Shown piece by piece: positions 1 through 7,590 of a stretch of 64,000 bases of DNA (its first letter is position 1; every line of letters starts with the position of its first letter). This DNA comes from Tenacibaculum sp. M341 (GTDB lineage: Bacteria > Bacteroidota > Bacteroidia > Flavobacteriales > Flavobacteriaceae). A model generated the notes under the pieces. The model had not been told where the DNA came from, searched no databases, and saw only the letters and a program-made list of their open reading frames with translations. The position numbers were made by a program, and so were the translations under genes. The stretch lies in NCBI RefSeq assembly GCF_004337695.1, contig NZ_SJXJ01000014.1:1-64000 (forward strand), written 5' to 3'.

Positions 1-1
1 T

Positions 2-112
2 TCTTTATTGAATAGATTTGACACCACAATTACTAGTTGGAAAGGCTTTAATTTCCTAGCATTTATTGTAATCGGATTAAAGAAATTTCATAAAATTGAA
101 AAGTCAAGATGA
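2..112 (+). CDS. C-terminal fragment of a probable IS transposase (cut by left window edge)
   Basis: An open frame runs from the window edge to a TGA at 110-112 and encodes 36 residues with the pattern LLNRFDTT...W.GFNFLAFIVIGLKK. This resembles the extreme C-terminus of IS transposases of the IS982/IS5 type, which end with a R[FY]..T segment followed by a hydrophobic LAF.....L[RK]K helix. No start is visible because the gene begins outside the window. About 40 bp of AT-rich DNA separate it from the end of the convergent MATE gene. The family match is from memory of the motif over a very short stretch, so the assignment is tentative; the open frame itself is directly visible. Confidence 0.45.
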   Translation, partial: SLLNRFDTTITSWKGFNFLAFIVIGLKKFHKIEKSR

Positions 113-155
113 CTTCTATATGTAAAAGGTTATAATAATGAAATATATTGACTGA

Positions 156-1490
156 TTATACTTTTTGAGAAAGCGGTAAAAACTTGTTTCTAAACTTAAA
201 AATTAAAGGAATACCTCTAGCAATAATCCAAATAAAGAAGGCAATCCAAATAGCGTATAATTTGTAATTTAAGTAATCAAAGATTAATAAAACAGGAATG
301 AAGACAGTAGCTGTAGTTATTAGTAATAAGTTTCGTAAAAACTCCATTTCACCAAGTCCTTTAAACATTCCATCAAAAATAAAAGCCAATGAACAAAAAG
401 GTTGCATTAGTAAAATCACCCAAAAGACACTGTAAAATTCGTTTAGTACAAGTGTTTCTTTTGTGAAAAGTAACCCGATAGGTTCATAAAAAATAAAACC
501 AATAATAGCTAACACTATTCCTTGTAAAAAGCCATAAAGAATTAATCTATTTCCTAGTTTTATTAATGTTTTATAATCTTCGGCTCCTAATAATTTTCCT
601 GATATAATATTTCCAGCAGAAGAATATCCATCAATAATAAAAGCTCCCATTAACCATAAATTTAATCCGATTGTATAAGCGGCAATAAATTCATTTCCAT
701 AACCAGTAGCATACGAAGTTCCAAAAAATAAAGCTACGTTTAAAGCAATGGTTCTTAAAAACAAATTTAAAACCATAGTAATAAACCTTGGTATTTCATT
801 ATGAAGTGGCATTTCAAATTTTAAAGAAATAGGAGTTTTGTTGTATAAAATAATGACAGAGGTTAATGCCATTATTATTTGAGCAGCTACACTTGCATAT
901 GCAGCTCCTTGTATATGCATAGGAGGTATGTAACCTTCTATTCCATAAACCAAGATAAAATCTAACACAATATTTACAATAGTACCTACAATTGCAATTA
1001 CCATTGGATAAAAAGTGTTTTGTAAACCTCTAAAAGTTCCGAATACAGCAATAGTAAGTAGTGTAAAAGGAAATCCGAAAACACGTATTTTGTAATATGA
1101 AATAGCATATGATAATACCATGTCAGAGGCATTGTAAAATTGAAAAATTTGTTTAGCAAATGGATAAGTAAGTAGTAAAATGAAAATACTAGCAGCTACA
1201 ATAATAACTGTAGCCTGTGCAGGAAGTTTTTTAATATCTTCTAGCTTATTTGCTCCTACATATTGTGATACAATAGAAGAAATTCCGCTACGTGTTTGTC
1301 CGAATACCCAAATAAGCATCGATAAAAAGGCACCTACAATTCCTATAGCAGCAATACTTTCTGTAGCGTTTTCTGGAATATTACCAACAATGGCTAAGTC
1401 TGTAGTAGAAAGTAAAGGCTCAGCAACACCTGTAATTAAAGCTGGTATAGCTAGTTTATTTATATGTTTAAAACTTATATCGTGTGGCAT
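156..1490 (-). CDS. MATE family multidrug/toxin efflux transporter
   Basis: This 444-residue protein is almost entirely hydrophobic, with about twelve predicted membrane helices and the two-fold symmetric layout of MATE (NorM/DinF-like) antiporters. The N-terminal segment contains the family pattern IPALITGVAEPLLSTTDLAI (residues about 15-34), and a GQTRSGISSIVSQYVGA stretch follows at about 64-80. MATE proteins export cationic compounds in exchange for Na+ or H+ at the inner membrane. The length is normal for the family. The ATG at 1490 is the only good start, immediately before the conserved segment. It diverges from the GspG-like gene at 1554, so the 60-bp gap must hold both promoters. The substrate cannot be predicted. 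Confidence 0.9.
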   Translation of the reverse strand: MPHDISFKHINKLAIPALITGVAEPLLSTTDLAIVGNIPENATESIAAIGIVGAFLSMLIWVFGQTRSGISSIVSQYVGANKLEDIKKLPAQATVIIVAASIFILLLTYPFAKQIFQFYNASDMVLSYAISYYKIRVFGFPFTLLTIAVFGTFRGLQNTFYPMVIAIVGTIVNIVLDFILVYGIEGYIPPMHIQGAAYASVAAQIIMALTSVIILYNKTPISLKFEMPLHNEIPRFITMVLNLFLRTIALNVALFFGTSYATGYGNEFIAAYTIGLNLWLMGAFIIDGYSSAGNIISGKLLGAEDYKTLIKLGNRLILYGFLQGIVLAIIGFIFYEPIGLLFTKETLVLNEFYSVFWVILLMQPFCSLAFIFDGMFKGLGEMEFLRNLLLITTATVFIPVLLIFDYLNYKLYAIWIAFFIWIIARGIPLIFKFRNKFLPLSQKV

Positions 1491-1531
1491 TACTTTTTTT
1501 AAGTATACAAAAGTAATTATATATGATTTTA

Positions 1532-1539
1532 TATTTTTG
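1532..1539 (+). promoter_or_regulatory. -7 promoter box (TATTTTTG) of the GspG-like/HAD gene pair
   Basis: The octamer matches the Bacteroidota -7 consensus TAnnTTTG and ends 14 nt before the ATG at 1554. No clear TTG -33 element is present at the expected distance, so the call rests on the box and its position between divergent genes. Confidence 0.4.
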
Positions 1540-1553
1540 ATAAAATTGTTATT

Positions 1554-2015
1554 ATGTTAGATTTATTATGTTATTTAGGTTCAATTATATTAGATATTCT
1601 AGAATTCTTTTTTCAAAGAAAAAAAAGAAAAAGACGTAAGTATGAAGAGAAGCATGGTTTACCAAAAAAGAAGATGACTTCTCCAAAAGAAAGGTTATTA
1701 ATTATTTTAGGGATTTCTGTTTTAGTTTTTTTAATACTCATTCCAATAACTAAAGGTGTGTTTAATAATCATAATAGAAATACAGTTGATAAAATTGGTA
1801 GAATAAAAGTTCTATTAGAAAGAGAGAAAGAGTTTTTAGGAGATTATCCCGTTGAATTAAAACAAATCATAAGAGGTAATCCGATAAATTCTGATTTAAC
1901 AGAAGATAGCTGGGGAAATGAGTTTAAATATCAATTTAATGATAAGGAAAAAAGTTATTTATTAGTTTCTTCAGGAAAGGACGGAAAGTTTGATACTGAA
2001 GATGATATTAAGTAG
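1554..2015 (+). CDS. GspG-like (type II secretion pseudopilin C-domain) membrane protein
   Basis: The protein has 153 residues: a short hydrophobic start, a strongly basic stretch (RKKRKRRKYEEKHG, about 23-36), one membrane helix at about 49-66 and a soluble C-terminal domain. The end, with DSWGNEFKYQF followed by SSGKDGKFDTEDDIK, carries the calcium-loop signature of major pseudopilin GspG C-domains (W-G-..Y and SxGxDG...DDI). It lacks the prepilin N-terminal GFTLIE helix, so it is a stand-alone membrane-anchored version rather than a true pseudopilin, and no type II secretion genes are nearby. It lies 4 bp upstream of the HAD hydrolase start and is presumably cotranscribed with it. The function is unknown. 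Confidence 0.7.
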   Translation: MLDLLCYLGSIILDILEFFFQRKKRKRRKYEEKHGLPKKKMTSPKERLLIILGISVLVFLILIPITKGVFNNHNRNTVDKIGRIKVLLEREKEFLGDYPVELKQIIRGNPINSDLTEDSWGNEFKYQFNDKEKSYLLVSSGKDGKFDTEDDIK

Positions 2016-2019
2016 GTAT

Positions 2020-2631
2020 ATGAAACACACAAAGGTTATTGTTTTTGATTTATATAATACTTTAGTTGAAATTCAAAAACCAACAAAATTCTTTTTAAAG
2101 TTATTTAAAGAATCTCGTAATGGATTTAATATGGATATTTCATCGTATTTAAATTTAGTTATGACTAAAAGTGTTAAAGAGTTAATACGTATTTTACCTT
2201 TAGAATTTGAGGAATTGTATGTAGAAAATTTCAGTGCTTTAACTACAGAAATAGCATCTGTTGAGGTTTACAAAGAAGTTTTAGAAGTGTTGTCAATATT
2301 GTCTAAAGATTTTGAGCTTTATTTGTTATCAAACCTAGCGGAACCTTATAAAAAGCCAGTTTTAGCTACTGATTTACATTTGTTTTTTGATCATATGATT
2401 TTTTCTTGTGATTTTGGAGCTTTAAAACCTAGTAGAACTATTTTTAAAGAAGTAGAAAAAATATCAGGCAAACATTCAAAAGAAATATTAATGATTGGAG
2501 ATTCTTATAAAGCTGATATTATAGGTGCACAAAGTATGGGATGGAATACATTAATGATCAATAGAAAAAAAAGTAATGAAGATTTTGATATTCAAAATTT
2601 GCATGAGTTGAATGAACTCTTGAAAACGTAG
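2020..2631 (+). CDS. HAD-superfamily hydrolase (haloacid dehalogenase-like)
   Basis: The 203-residue protein has HAD motif I as FDLYNTL (residues 9-15, nucleophile Asp10), motif II in LLSNLA at about 105, a lysine in LKPSRTIF and motif IV as GDSYKADIIGA. The second acidic residue of the usual DxD motif is tyrosine, as in 2-haloacid dehalogenases (DxYGT), so phosphatase chemistry should not be assumed. The start is placed at the ATG at 2020 because upstream in-frame codons overlap the preceding gene and add no conserved sequence. It starts 4 bp after the GspG-like gene ends. The terminator hairpin begins inside its last codons. Confidence 0.85.
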   Translation: MKHTKVIVFDLYNTLVEIQKPTKFFLKLFKESRNGFNMDISSYLNLVMTKSVKELIRILPLEFEELYVENFSALTTEIASVEVYKEVLEVLSILSKDFELYLLSNLAEPYKKPVLATDLHLFFDHMIFSCDFGALKPSRTIFKEVEKISGKHSKEILMIGDSYKADIIGAQSMGWNTLMINRKKSNEDFDIQNLHELNELLKT

Positions 2632-2651
2632 AATTTTCAAGAGTCATTTTT
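2616..2651 (+). terminator. Rho-independent terminator shared by convergent genes
   Basis: The arms ACTCTTGAAAA (2616-2626) and TTTTCAAGAGT (2634-2644) pair perfectly over 11 bp around a 7-nt loop and are followed by CATTTTT. The left arm and loop overlap the end of the HAD coding region. It sits between converging genes. Confidence 0.8.
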
Positions 2652-2690
2652 GCAACTTACATAAAAGGGGATTTTACATATAGTTTTTTA

Positions 2691-3509
2691 TTAAGAATTG
2701 TTTAATCCAAGATCGCTCATGTTAAAGCTGTTGTTAAACTTAATGTTGCTAGATCGTTGTTCAAATAAAGGTGTGTCAGCAATTTTCCCTTCCCAATCAG
2801 ATAAATAGACATAACGTTTTGTCATCAAATACACATTATGAATTTTCTCATATTCTATTTTCATAAGCATTGGTTTTTTTATACTAGATCCTTTTACTGT
2901 AAAAATAAACTGATCGACTAATAAGGTTTTAGGATTTATGTACAAGACATAATCATCTTGAACATCACCTATGTTTTTATCAAATCCAATTTTTACAATT
3001 TTATAATTCACTCCGTTTAAACTTCTATCAGTAAGAAGCTCATAATGCAAACCATCATCCAACAATTTTTGCATCATGGTAAACCAATAAAAGTTAGCTT
3101 TTCTTAAAAACTTAGCAGCAACAATAGTTTTCGAATCATTAACAATGGTGTTTCCTTCAAATACAGTAGTACTGTCTTTACCATTAAAGAATTGAGTTAT
3201 GACAGAGTCACTTTTCGGAGATACATAAACATGATGTGTTTTATATTCTGCCCAAGAAGCTTCGCCATTAAAAATATAACGTTCGGTTGAAATATCTTCT
3301 AAACCCGTTTTAGAATTACGAAAAGAGTAGGTGTACTCTACGTTTTTCAGTTTTTTTAAATCCTCGTAAGTTCCAACTTTTTTAGAAACATCAGCAATTA
3401 ATTGTTTAGCAGGATTTTTGTAAACATTTTCATCTGTATTTTTTATTTCTTTTTGCTTACATGCTTGTACTAAAAATAGTAATGTTATTAAAATGCCCGT
3501 TTTTTTCAT
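2691..3509 (-). CDS. Exported lipoprotein, DUF6503-like
   Basis: The 272-residue product starts with a lipoprotein signal peptide (MKKTGILITLLFLVQAC, lipobox VQAC with Cys17), so it is likely anchored in an envelope membrane. The mature part is beta-rich, with segments such as YTYSFRNSKTG, VFEGNTIV and YINPKTLLVDQFIF that resemble the outer-membrane lipoprotein-sorting-like fold of LolA/LolB-type proteins. The flavobacterial family called DUF6503 has this size and architecture; that name is from memory. It is monocistronic on the minus strand. Upstream it faces the 336-bp repeat array and is the gene nearest the 3' end of the last small-RNA unit. The function is unknown. Confidence 0.6.
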   Translation of the reverse strand: MKKTGILITLLFLVQACKQKEIKNTDENVYKNPAKQLIADVSKKVGTYEDLKKLKNVEYTYSFRNSKTGLEDISTERYIFNGEASWAEYKTHHVYVSPKSDSVITQFFNGKDSTTVFEGNTIVNDSKTIVAAKFLRKANFYWFTMMQKLLDDGLHYELLTDRSLNGVNYKIVKIGFDKNIGDVQDDYVLYINPKTLLVDQFIFTVKGSSIKKPMLMKIEYEKIHNVYLMTKRYVYLSDWEGKIADTPLFEQRSSNIKFNNSFNMSDLGLNNS

Positions 3510-3642
3510 TGTAAACTTATTTTATGTGTCAAATATGAGAAAAAAGAGATTTGAAATTTAAAAAGGAATACAGAAATGCATCAAAAGAAGCTGTAAAATA
3601 GGTTTGAGTCGACGAATATTAAAAATGAGTTGTTTAAAATAC

Positions 3643-3815
3643 AAAAAAAGAAAACCTTTTGCATATTGGGGATGCAAAAGGTTTCATTAATCAACCAAAT
3701 AAATCTAAAAAAATTTCCAAAGTGGGAAATTTCAAAAAATGAAAAATTCTTCTAAAAAGCTATTTAAACTTTTCCTTGTTTTTATATATTTTATGTTTGT
3801 GAACTTCTTATTTAC
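3643..3815 (-). ncRNA. Candidate small RNA, array unit 1
   Basis: On the minus strand a perfect TATCTTTG -7 box (3827-3820) is followed by about 173 nt ending in a terminator. The H1 stem has 13 bp (3652-3664 with 3672-3684), a loop reading CCCCAAT on the minus strand and a T-rich tail (3654-3643). Upstream of H1 lie hairpin H2 (3711-3718 with 3725-3732) and a conserved single-stranded linker containing TTTGGTTGATTAA. No TTG -33 element is present; a CTTAA block about 21 bp upstream is conserved instead. No ORF is conserved. The transcript is inferred from sequence only. Confidence 0.55.
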
Positions 3816-3978
3816 ACTTCAAAGATAGTATAGATATCTTGTTGATTTTAAGGTTAATCGTTGTTGTATCTTTATCTATCGATAAACGGTATAAATAACT
3901 CGTTAGAGTGTATGTTGTTGTTTGTGATGTGTTTATGTTTGTTTAGAAGTTGGTTAAGATCAAAAGTTTTACCTATAT

Positions 3979-4151
3979 ATAAAAGAAAAACCTTTTGCAT
4001 ATTGGGGATGCAAAAGGTTTCATTAATCAACCAAATAAATCTAAAAAAATTTCCAAAGTGGGAAATTTCAAAAAATGAAAAATTCTTCTAAAAAGCTATT
4101 TAAACTTTTCCTTGTTTTTATATATTTTATGTTTGTGAACTTCTTATTTAC
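3979..4151 (-). ncRNA. Candidate small RNA, array unit 2
   Basis: This is a near-exact copy of unit 1, shifted by 336 bp: minus-strand TATCTTTG box at 4163-4156, H1 terminator hairpin at 3988-4020 followed by TTTTTCTTTTATA, and H2 at 4047-4068. The predicted RNA would differ from unit 1 mainly in its last few 3' nucleotides. Confidence 0.55.
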
Positions 4152-4314
4152 ACTTCAAAGATAGTATAGATATCTTGTTGATTTTAAGGTTAATCGCTGT
4201 TGTATCTTTATCTATCGATAAACGGTATAAATAACTCGTTAGAGTGTATGTTGTTGTTTGTGATGTGTTTATGTTTGTTTAGAAGTTGGTTAAGATCAAA
4301 AGTTTTACCTATAT

Positions 4315-4487
4315 ATAAAAGAAAAACCTTTTGCATATTGGGGATGCAAAAGGTTTCATTAATCAACCAAATAAATCTAAAAAAATTTCCAAAGTGGGAA
4401 ATTTCAAAAAATGAAAAATTCTTCTAAAAAGCTATTTAAACTTTTCCTTGTTTTTATATATTTTATGTTTGTGAACTTCTTATTTAC
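4315..4487 (-). ncRNA. Candidate small RNA, array unit 3
   Basis: The minus-strand TATCTTTG box lies at 4499-4492 and the H1 hairpin at 4324-4356, again followed by a T-rich tail. The transcribed part matches units 1 and 2, whereas the DNA upstream of its promoter (about 4540-4660) already carries substitutions. This suggests the transcribed block is under stronger constraint or was more recently homogenised. Confidence 0.55.
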
Positions 4488-4650
4488 ACTTCAAAGATAG
4501 TATAGATATCTTGTTGATTTTAAGGTTAATCGTTGTTGTATCTTTATCTATCGATAAATGGTATAAATAACTCGTTAGAATGTATGTTGTTGTTTATGAT
4601 GTGTTTATGTTTGTTCTGAAGTTGGTAAGAATTAAAAGTTCTACCTATAT

Positions 4651-4834
4651 GTAAAAGAAAAACCTTTTGCATATTGGGGATGCAAAAGGTTTTTTTAATC
4701 AACCAAATAAATCTAAAAAAATTTCCATCAATTGGGAAAAGTGGAAATTTCAAAAAATGAAAAACTTTTCTGAAATGCTTTGAACAACATTTCTATATTT
4801 TGTTATACTTTATGTATATGAACTTCTTATTTAC
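4651..4834 (-). ncRNA. Candidate small RNA, array unit 4 (diverged, promoter-proximal copy)
   Basis: The minus-strand TATCTTTG box lies at 4846-4839 and the H1 hairpin at 4660-4692, with seven T on the plus-strand side as well, so the terminator could work both ways. The middle of the transcript has diverged, and H2 has an enlarged loop, but its AAATTTCC/GGAAATTT stem is intact. The first 20 nt after the -7 box and the H1-H2 linker are unchanged. Structure retained while the intervening sequence changes is what selection on an RNA would produce. Confidence 0.5.
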
Positions 4835-4995
4835 ACTTCAAAGATAGTATAGATGTCTTTTATAAAATTAAGTTTATCGACAGTAAGTCTTTAATCTATA
4901 GATAAACGGTTTAAAATGATCGTTAAACTGTAAAATAACAGATGGTTACAGTATAAAAAATGGAATTTAATGCGTGAAATGTTAAAGTATATGTT

Positions 4996-5640
4996 TTACG
5001 CTAAATTATAGATGGCATAAAAATGACAAGCGCTACCTAAAAGGACAAAAACATGGAAAATTGCATGGTTATATTTTATTTTTTTAATAGAGTAAAAGAT
5101 GGCTCCTACAGTATAAAAAACACCACCAGCAATTAAATAGAAAGAACTTGTTTCTGGTAAGCTTTCTAATAATGTATTAATAAAAAACATTACTAACCAC
5201 CCCATGAATACATACATTGCAGTAGATACATGTTTTAATTTTCCTGTAAAAAACAGCTTAAAAATAATTCCGACAAAAGCAAAAGCCCACACTGTACCAA
5301 ATATATACCATCCTAGTTTTGTAGGAAGCGATACTAAGCAAAAAGGAGTATAAGTACCAGCAATTAAAACATAAATGGCAGAATGATCAAAAACTTTCAA
5401 TTTTGCTCTTTTTTCTATGTTGGTAGCTCTATGATATAATGTTGATGCAGCATATAAAACAATCATACTAACACCAAAAATGATAAAACTAGCTTGTTCT
5501 TTTAAAAGAGTGTAACAGAATGATTTTATAATTAAAAATGGGAATGCAATAACACTTAATAGCCATCCAAAACCATGAGTAAGAATGTTTAATTTTTCTT
5601 CAGTTGGATCGTATAATTCAGGAGATTTTTTGCTGCTCAT
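4996..5640 (-). CDS. Hemolysin III family (TrhA/PAQR-like) membrane protein
   Basis: The protein has about 214 residues and seven predicted membrane helices. It carries the PAQR/HlyIII signatures EEKLNILTHGFGW near the N-terminus, STLYHRA and DHSAIYVLIAGTYTPF in the middle, and a C-terminal NHAIFHVFVLLGSACHFYAI. The conserved His residues (H..YHR, DHS, H...H) are the metal site of the family. Despite the name, members act as membrane proteins in lipid or membrane-energy homeostasis. The ATG at 5640 gives the family-typical N-terminus; an in-frame ATG at 5679 would add 13 unconserved residues. Its start overlaps the end of the upstream acyltransferase gene by 23 bp, so the two are probably translationally coupled. 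Confidence 0.88.
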   Translation of the reverse strand: MSSKKSPELYDPTEEKLNILTHGFGWLLSVIAFPFLIIKSFCYTLLKEQASFIIFGVSMIVLYAASTLYHRATNIEKRAKLKVFDHSAIYVLIAGTYTPFCLVSLPTKLGWYIFGTVWAFAFVGIIFKLFFTGKLKHVSTAMYVFMGWLVMFFINTLLESLPETSSFYLIAGGVFYTVGAIFYSIKKIKYNHAIFHVFVLLGSACHFYAIYNLA

Positions 5641-6403
5641 TTTTAACTTTATTGGTGTCTTCCATGTATAAACTATCATTACTTAATTCATGATACATTA
5701 AATCAAATGTTTGTTTTCTTAATGAATGACGATCTTTTAATTCTAAACCATCAGTAGGAATAAATTTGCATTGTTTTACTCTTAATACACCAGGACCTCC
5801 TTTAAATACATTCCATGAGAAAAAACGTTTACAGTCAAAGTATATTTGTGGAACAATAGAAATTTGATGTTCAATGGCTAAGCTGAAAGCTCCGTTTTTA
5901 AAAGGAGCCAAAATAACATGTTCATCTGGTACTAATCCTTCAGGATAAATTGCAACACTAGTTCCGTTTACCAATCTTTTTTTAGCTAAAGAATATACTT
6001 TTCTTCTACTGTCAGCGCTACCTCTATCTACCATAATAACAGCTCTTTTGTAAAAGAAACCAAAGATTGGTATTTTAACTAATTCTTTTTTTCCGACAAA
6101 AACAATTGGATTTTTGCTTAAAACAGCCATCAACCATATATCAAAAAAAGAAGTGTGATTTGCACAAAAAACATAACTTTTATCTCTCTCAATTTCTTGT
6201 TCTCTTTCAATTTTTAATCGAAACCCCATGGCATAAACTAACATGTATGAAAAACCTCTCACTATTTTCCAAAAATGAGGATACAACTTTTCAGATGATG
6301 TTAGGATAAGTAATATGGGAGACATTATAATAATGGATACAAAAACCAATATATAAAACCATGCTCTCCATAAAAGAAGAAAAGGGACTTTAATGTACTT
6401 CAT
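5618..6403 (-). CDS. 1-acyl-sn-glycerol-3-phosphate acyltransferase (PlsC-like)
   Basis: The 261-residue protein has an N-terminal membrane helix (about 8-35), acyltransferase motif I NHTSFFD (His83, Asp88), a GKKELVKIPIFGFFYKRA block, VDRGSADSRR and motif III YPEGLVPDE (about 153-161). PlsC enzymes transfer an acyl chain to the sn-2 position of lysophosphatidate at the inner membrane. The usual EGTRS motif reads EGLVP, so the substrate could differ. A second PlsC-type gene, with the canonical EGTRS, lies at 46885. It is the first gene of a two-gene minus-strand operon with the HlyIII-like gene. Confidence 0.88.
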   Translation of the reverse strand: MKYIKVPFLLLWRAWFYILVFVSIIIMSPILLILTSSEKLYPHFWKIVRGFSYMLVYAMGFRLKIEREQEIERDKSYVFCANHTSFFDIWLMAVLSKNPIVFVGKKELVKIPIFGFFYKRAVIMVDRGSADSRRKVYSLAKKRLVNGTSVAIYPEGLVPDEHVILAPFKNGAFSLAIEHQISIVPQIYFDCKRFFSWNVFKGGPGVLRVKQCKFIPTDGLELKDRHSLRKQTFDLMYHELSNDSLYMEDTNKVKNEQQKIS

Positions 6404-6426
6404 TGTTGCTAAAATACTAATTTCTT

Positions 6427-6455
6427 TTGTTTGAAAGATTTTAATCCTATTTTTG
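6427..6455 (+). promoter_or_regulatory. Predicted promoter of trpS
   Basis: A TTG (6427-6429) lies 18 bp upstream of TATTTTTG (6448-6455), matching the Bacteroidota TTG/TAnnTTTG promoter pattern and spacing. It would give a leader of roughly 75 nt. It lies in the divergent gap after the acyltransferase start at 6403. Confidence 0.5.
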
Positions 6456-6538
6456 TTTTCCTTAAAACTTTTTAAGTTGAACTTAAAAATGAAAAGAGCA
6501 GCTTTATAAAGTTATGACTTTAAAAACAAACCAATAAA

Positions 6539-7507
6539 ATGTCAAGAATTTTAACTGGTGTACAAAGTACTGGAACACCACATTTAGGAAATTTATTAGG
6601 TGCAATTTTACCAGCAATAGAAATGGCAAATCAGCCAGAAAACGAATCGTTTTTATTTATTGCAGATATGCACTCACTAACTCAAATAAAAGACGGAAAG
6701 CAATTACGTGAAAACACTTACAGTACTGCTGCTACTTGGTTAGCTTGTGGTATTGATATTAATAAAACTGTTTTTTATCGTCAAAGTGATATTCCTGAAG
6801 TAGCAGAGTTAACTTGGTATTTAACTTGTTTTTTTCCATACCAACGCTTAAAGTTAGCTCATAGTTTTAAAGATAAAGCAGATCGATTAGAAGATGTAAA
6901 CGCAGGTTTATTTACATATCCAATGTTAATGGCGGCAGATATATTATTGTATGATGCTGAGATTGTTCCTGTAGGAAAAGATCAATTGCAACATTTAGAA
7001 ATGACTAGAGATGTTGCTAATAGATTAAATAATATTGTAGGTGAAACATTAGTACCACCTCAAGCAAAAATTCAAGAGCATACACAATTGGTTCCTGGTG
7101 TAGATGGTGAAAAAATGAGTAAATCTCGTGATAACGTAATTAATATCTTTTTACCAGATAAAAAATTACGTAAGCAAATTATGGGAATTAAAACAGATAG
7201 TACTCCTTTAGAAGATCCTAAAAACCCAGATACTGATAATGTATTTGCTTTATATAAATTGTTAGCTTCTGATGAACAAATTGCAGAAATGAGAGCTAAT
7301 TATGAAGGAGGAAATTATGGTTATGGTCATGCAAAGCAAGCATTATATGAATTGATTTTAGAAAAGTTTGCTGATGTACGTGCAAAATATAATCACTACA
7401 TGGAAAATCGTCATGAGATTGATGAGGCCTTGTCTGTAGGTGCTGAAAAAGCAAGGAAAGTAGCTAAGGATGTTTTAAAACGCGTACGTGATAAGGTAGG
7501 GTATTAG
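6539..7507 (+). CDS. trpS: Tryptophanyl-tRNA synthetase
   Basis: The 322-residue class I aminoacyl-tRNA synthetase charges tRNA-Trp. The N-terminus reads MSRILTGVQSTGTPHLGN, with the HIGH-type motif PHLGN at about 13-17, and the KMSKS loop is GEKMSKSRDN at about 192-201. Further TrpRS landmarks are FLFIADMHSLT, LTWYLTCFFPY and PVGKDQLQHLEMTRD. The length is normal for bacterial TrpRS. The ATG is unambiguous because the conserved GxQ.TG segment follows immediately. The gene stands alone and converges on brnQ through a strong shared terminator. Confidence 0.97.
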   Translation: MSRILTGVQSTGTPHLGNLLGAILPAIEMANQPENESFLFIADMHSLTQIKDGKQLRENTYSTAATWLACGIDINKTVFYRQSDIPEVAELTWYLTCFFPYQRLKLAHSFKDKADRLEDVNAGLFTYPMLMAADILLYDAEIVPVGKDQLQHLEMTRDVANRLNNIVGETLVPPQAKIQEHTQLVPGVDGEKMSKSRDNVINIFLPDKKLRKQIMGIKTDSTPLEDPKNPDTDNVFALYKLLASDEQIAEMRANYEGGNYGYGHAKQALYELILEKFADVRAKYNHYMENRHEIDEALSVGAEKARKVAKDVLKRVRDKVGY

Positions 7508-7533
7508 GTACTTTTAACTTTATAAAAATTTTC

Positions 7534-7590
7534 AAAACTCAAGATTAAAAAGGTGTTTTACAAAGTACACCTTTTAATCTTGAGTTTTTT
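7534..7590 (+). terminator. Strong bidirectional terminator between trpS and brnQ
   Basis: The arms AAACTCAAGATTAAAA (7535-7550) and TTTTAATCTTGAGTTT (about 7572-7587) pair, extended inward by AGGTGT/ACACCT with a small bulge, and are followed by a T-run. The right arm overlaps the last codons and stop of the convergent brnQ gene. Confidence 0.85.

Larger units (their letters stand above)
3643..4936 (-). repeat. Tandem array of four 336-bp-period units
   Basis: The hairpin core CCTTTTGCATATTGGGG recurs at 3655, 3991, 4327 and 4663, exactly 336 bp apart each time. Units 1 and 2 are nearly identical (for example one C/T difference at about 4196). Unit 3 diverges in its last 120 bp, and unit 4 is diverged throughout except for defined blocks, then fades at about 4936. 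Conserved in all four are the H1 hairpin, a 26-nt linker, the stem of hairpin H2, the block GAACTTCTTATTTACACTTC with the adjoining CAAAGATA, and an upstream AACG-N12-CGTT pair (minus-strand reading). The array fills the whole gap between two minus-strand genes, 3509 and 4996. The near identity of units 1-2 suggests recent expansion by unequal crossing-over from an older pair. Confidence 0.95.

Noticed and set aside
1180-1560. Plus-strand ORF opposite the MATE gene.
   Set aside because: It is the antisense shadow of a clearly conserved membrane protein and has no family match.
3861-4427. Two near-identical plus-strand ORFs of 75-76 codons (3861-4091 and 4200-4427) inside the repeat array, looking like a duplicated small membrane protein.
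   Set aside because: 336 is a multiple of three, so any chance frame recurs in each copy. Unit 3 has a stop in the same frame and unit 4 is unrelated, and the frame runs across the terminator hairpin. There is no selection for the protein.
4544-4753. Minus-strand ORF of 69 codons over the last hairpin of the array.
   Set aside because: It crosses the conserved terminator and part of the promoter-distal repeat, and is not kept in the other units.
3643-4936. A CRISPR array or a phage/IS remnant as explanation of the 336-bp periodicity.
   Set aside because: The units are far too long for CRISPR repeats, there are no unique spacers, and no transposase or terminal inverted repeats flank the array.
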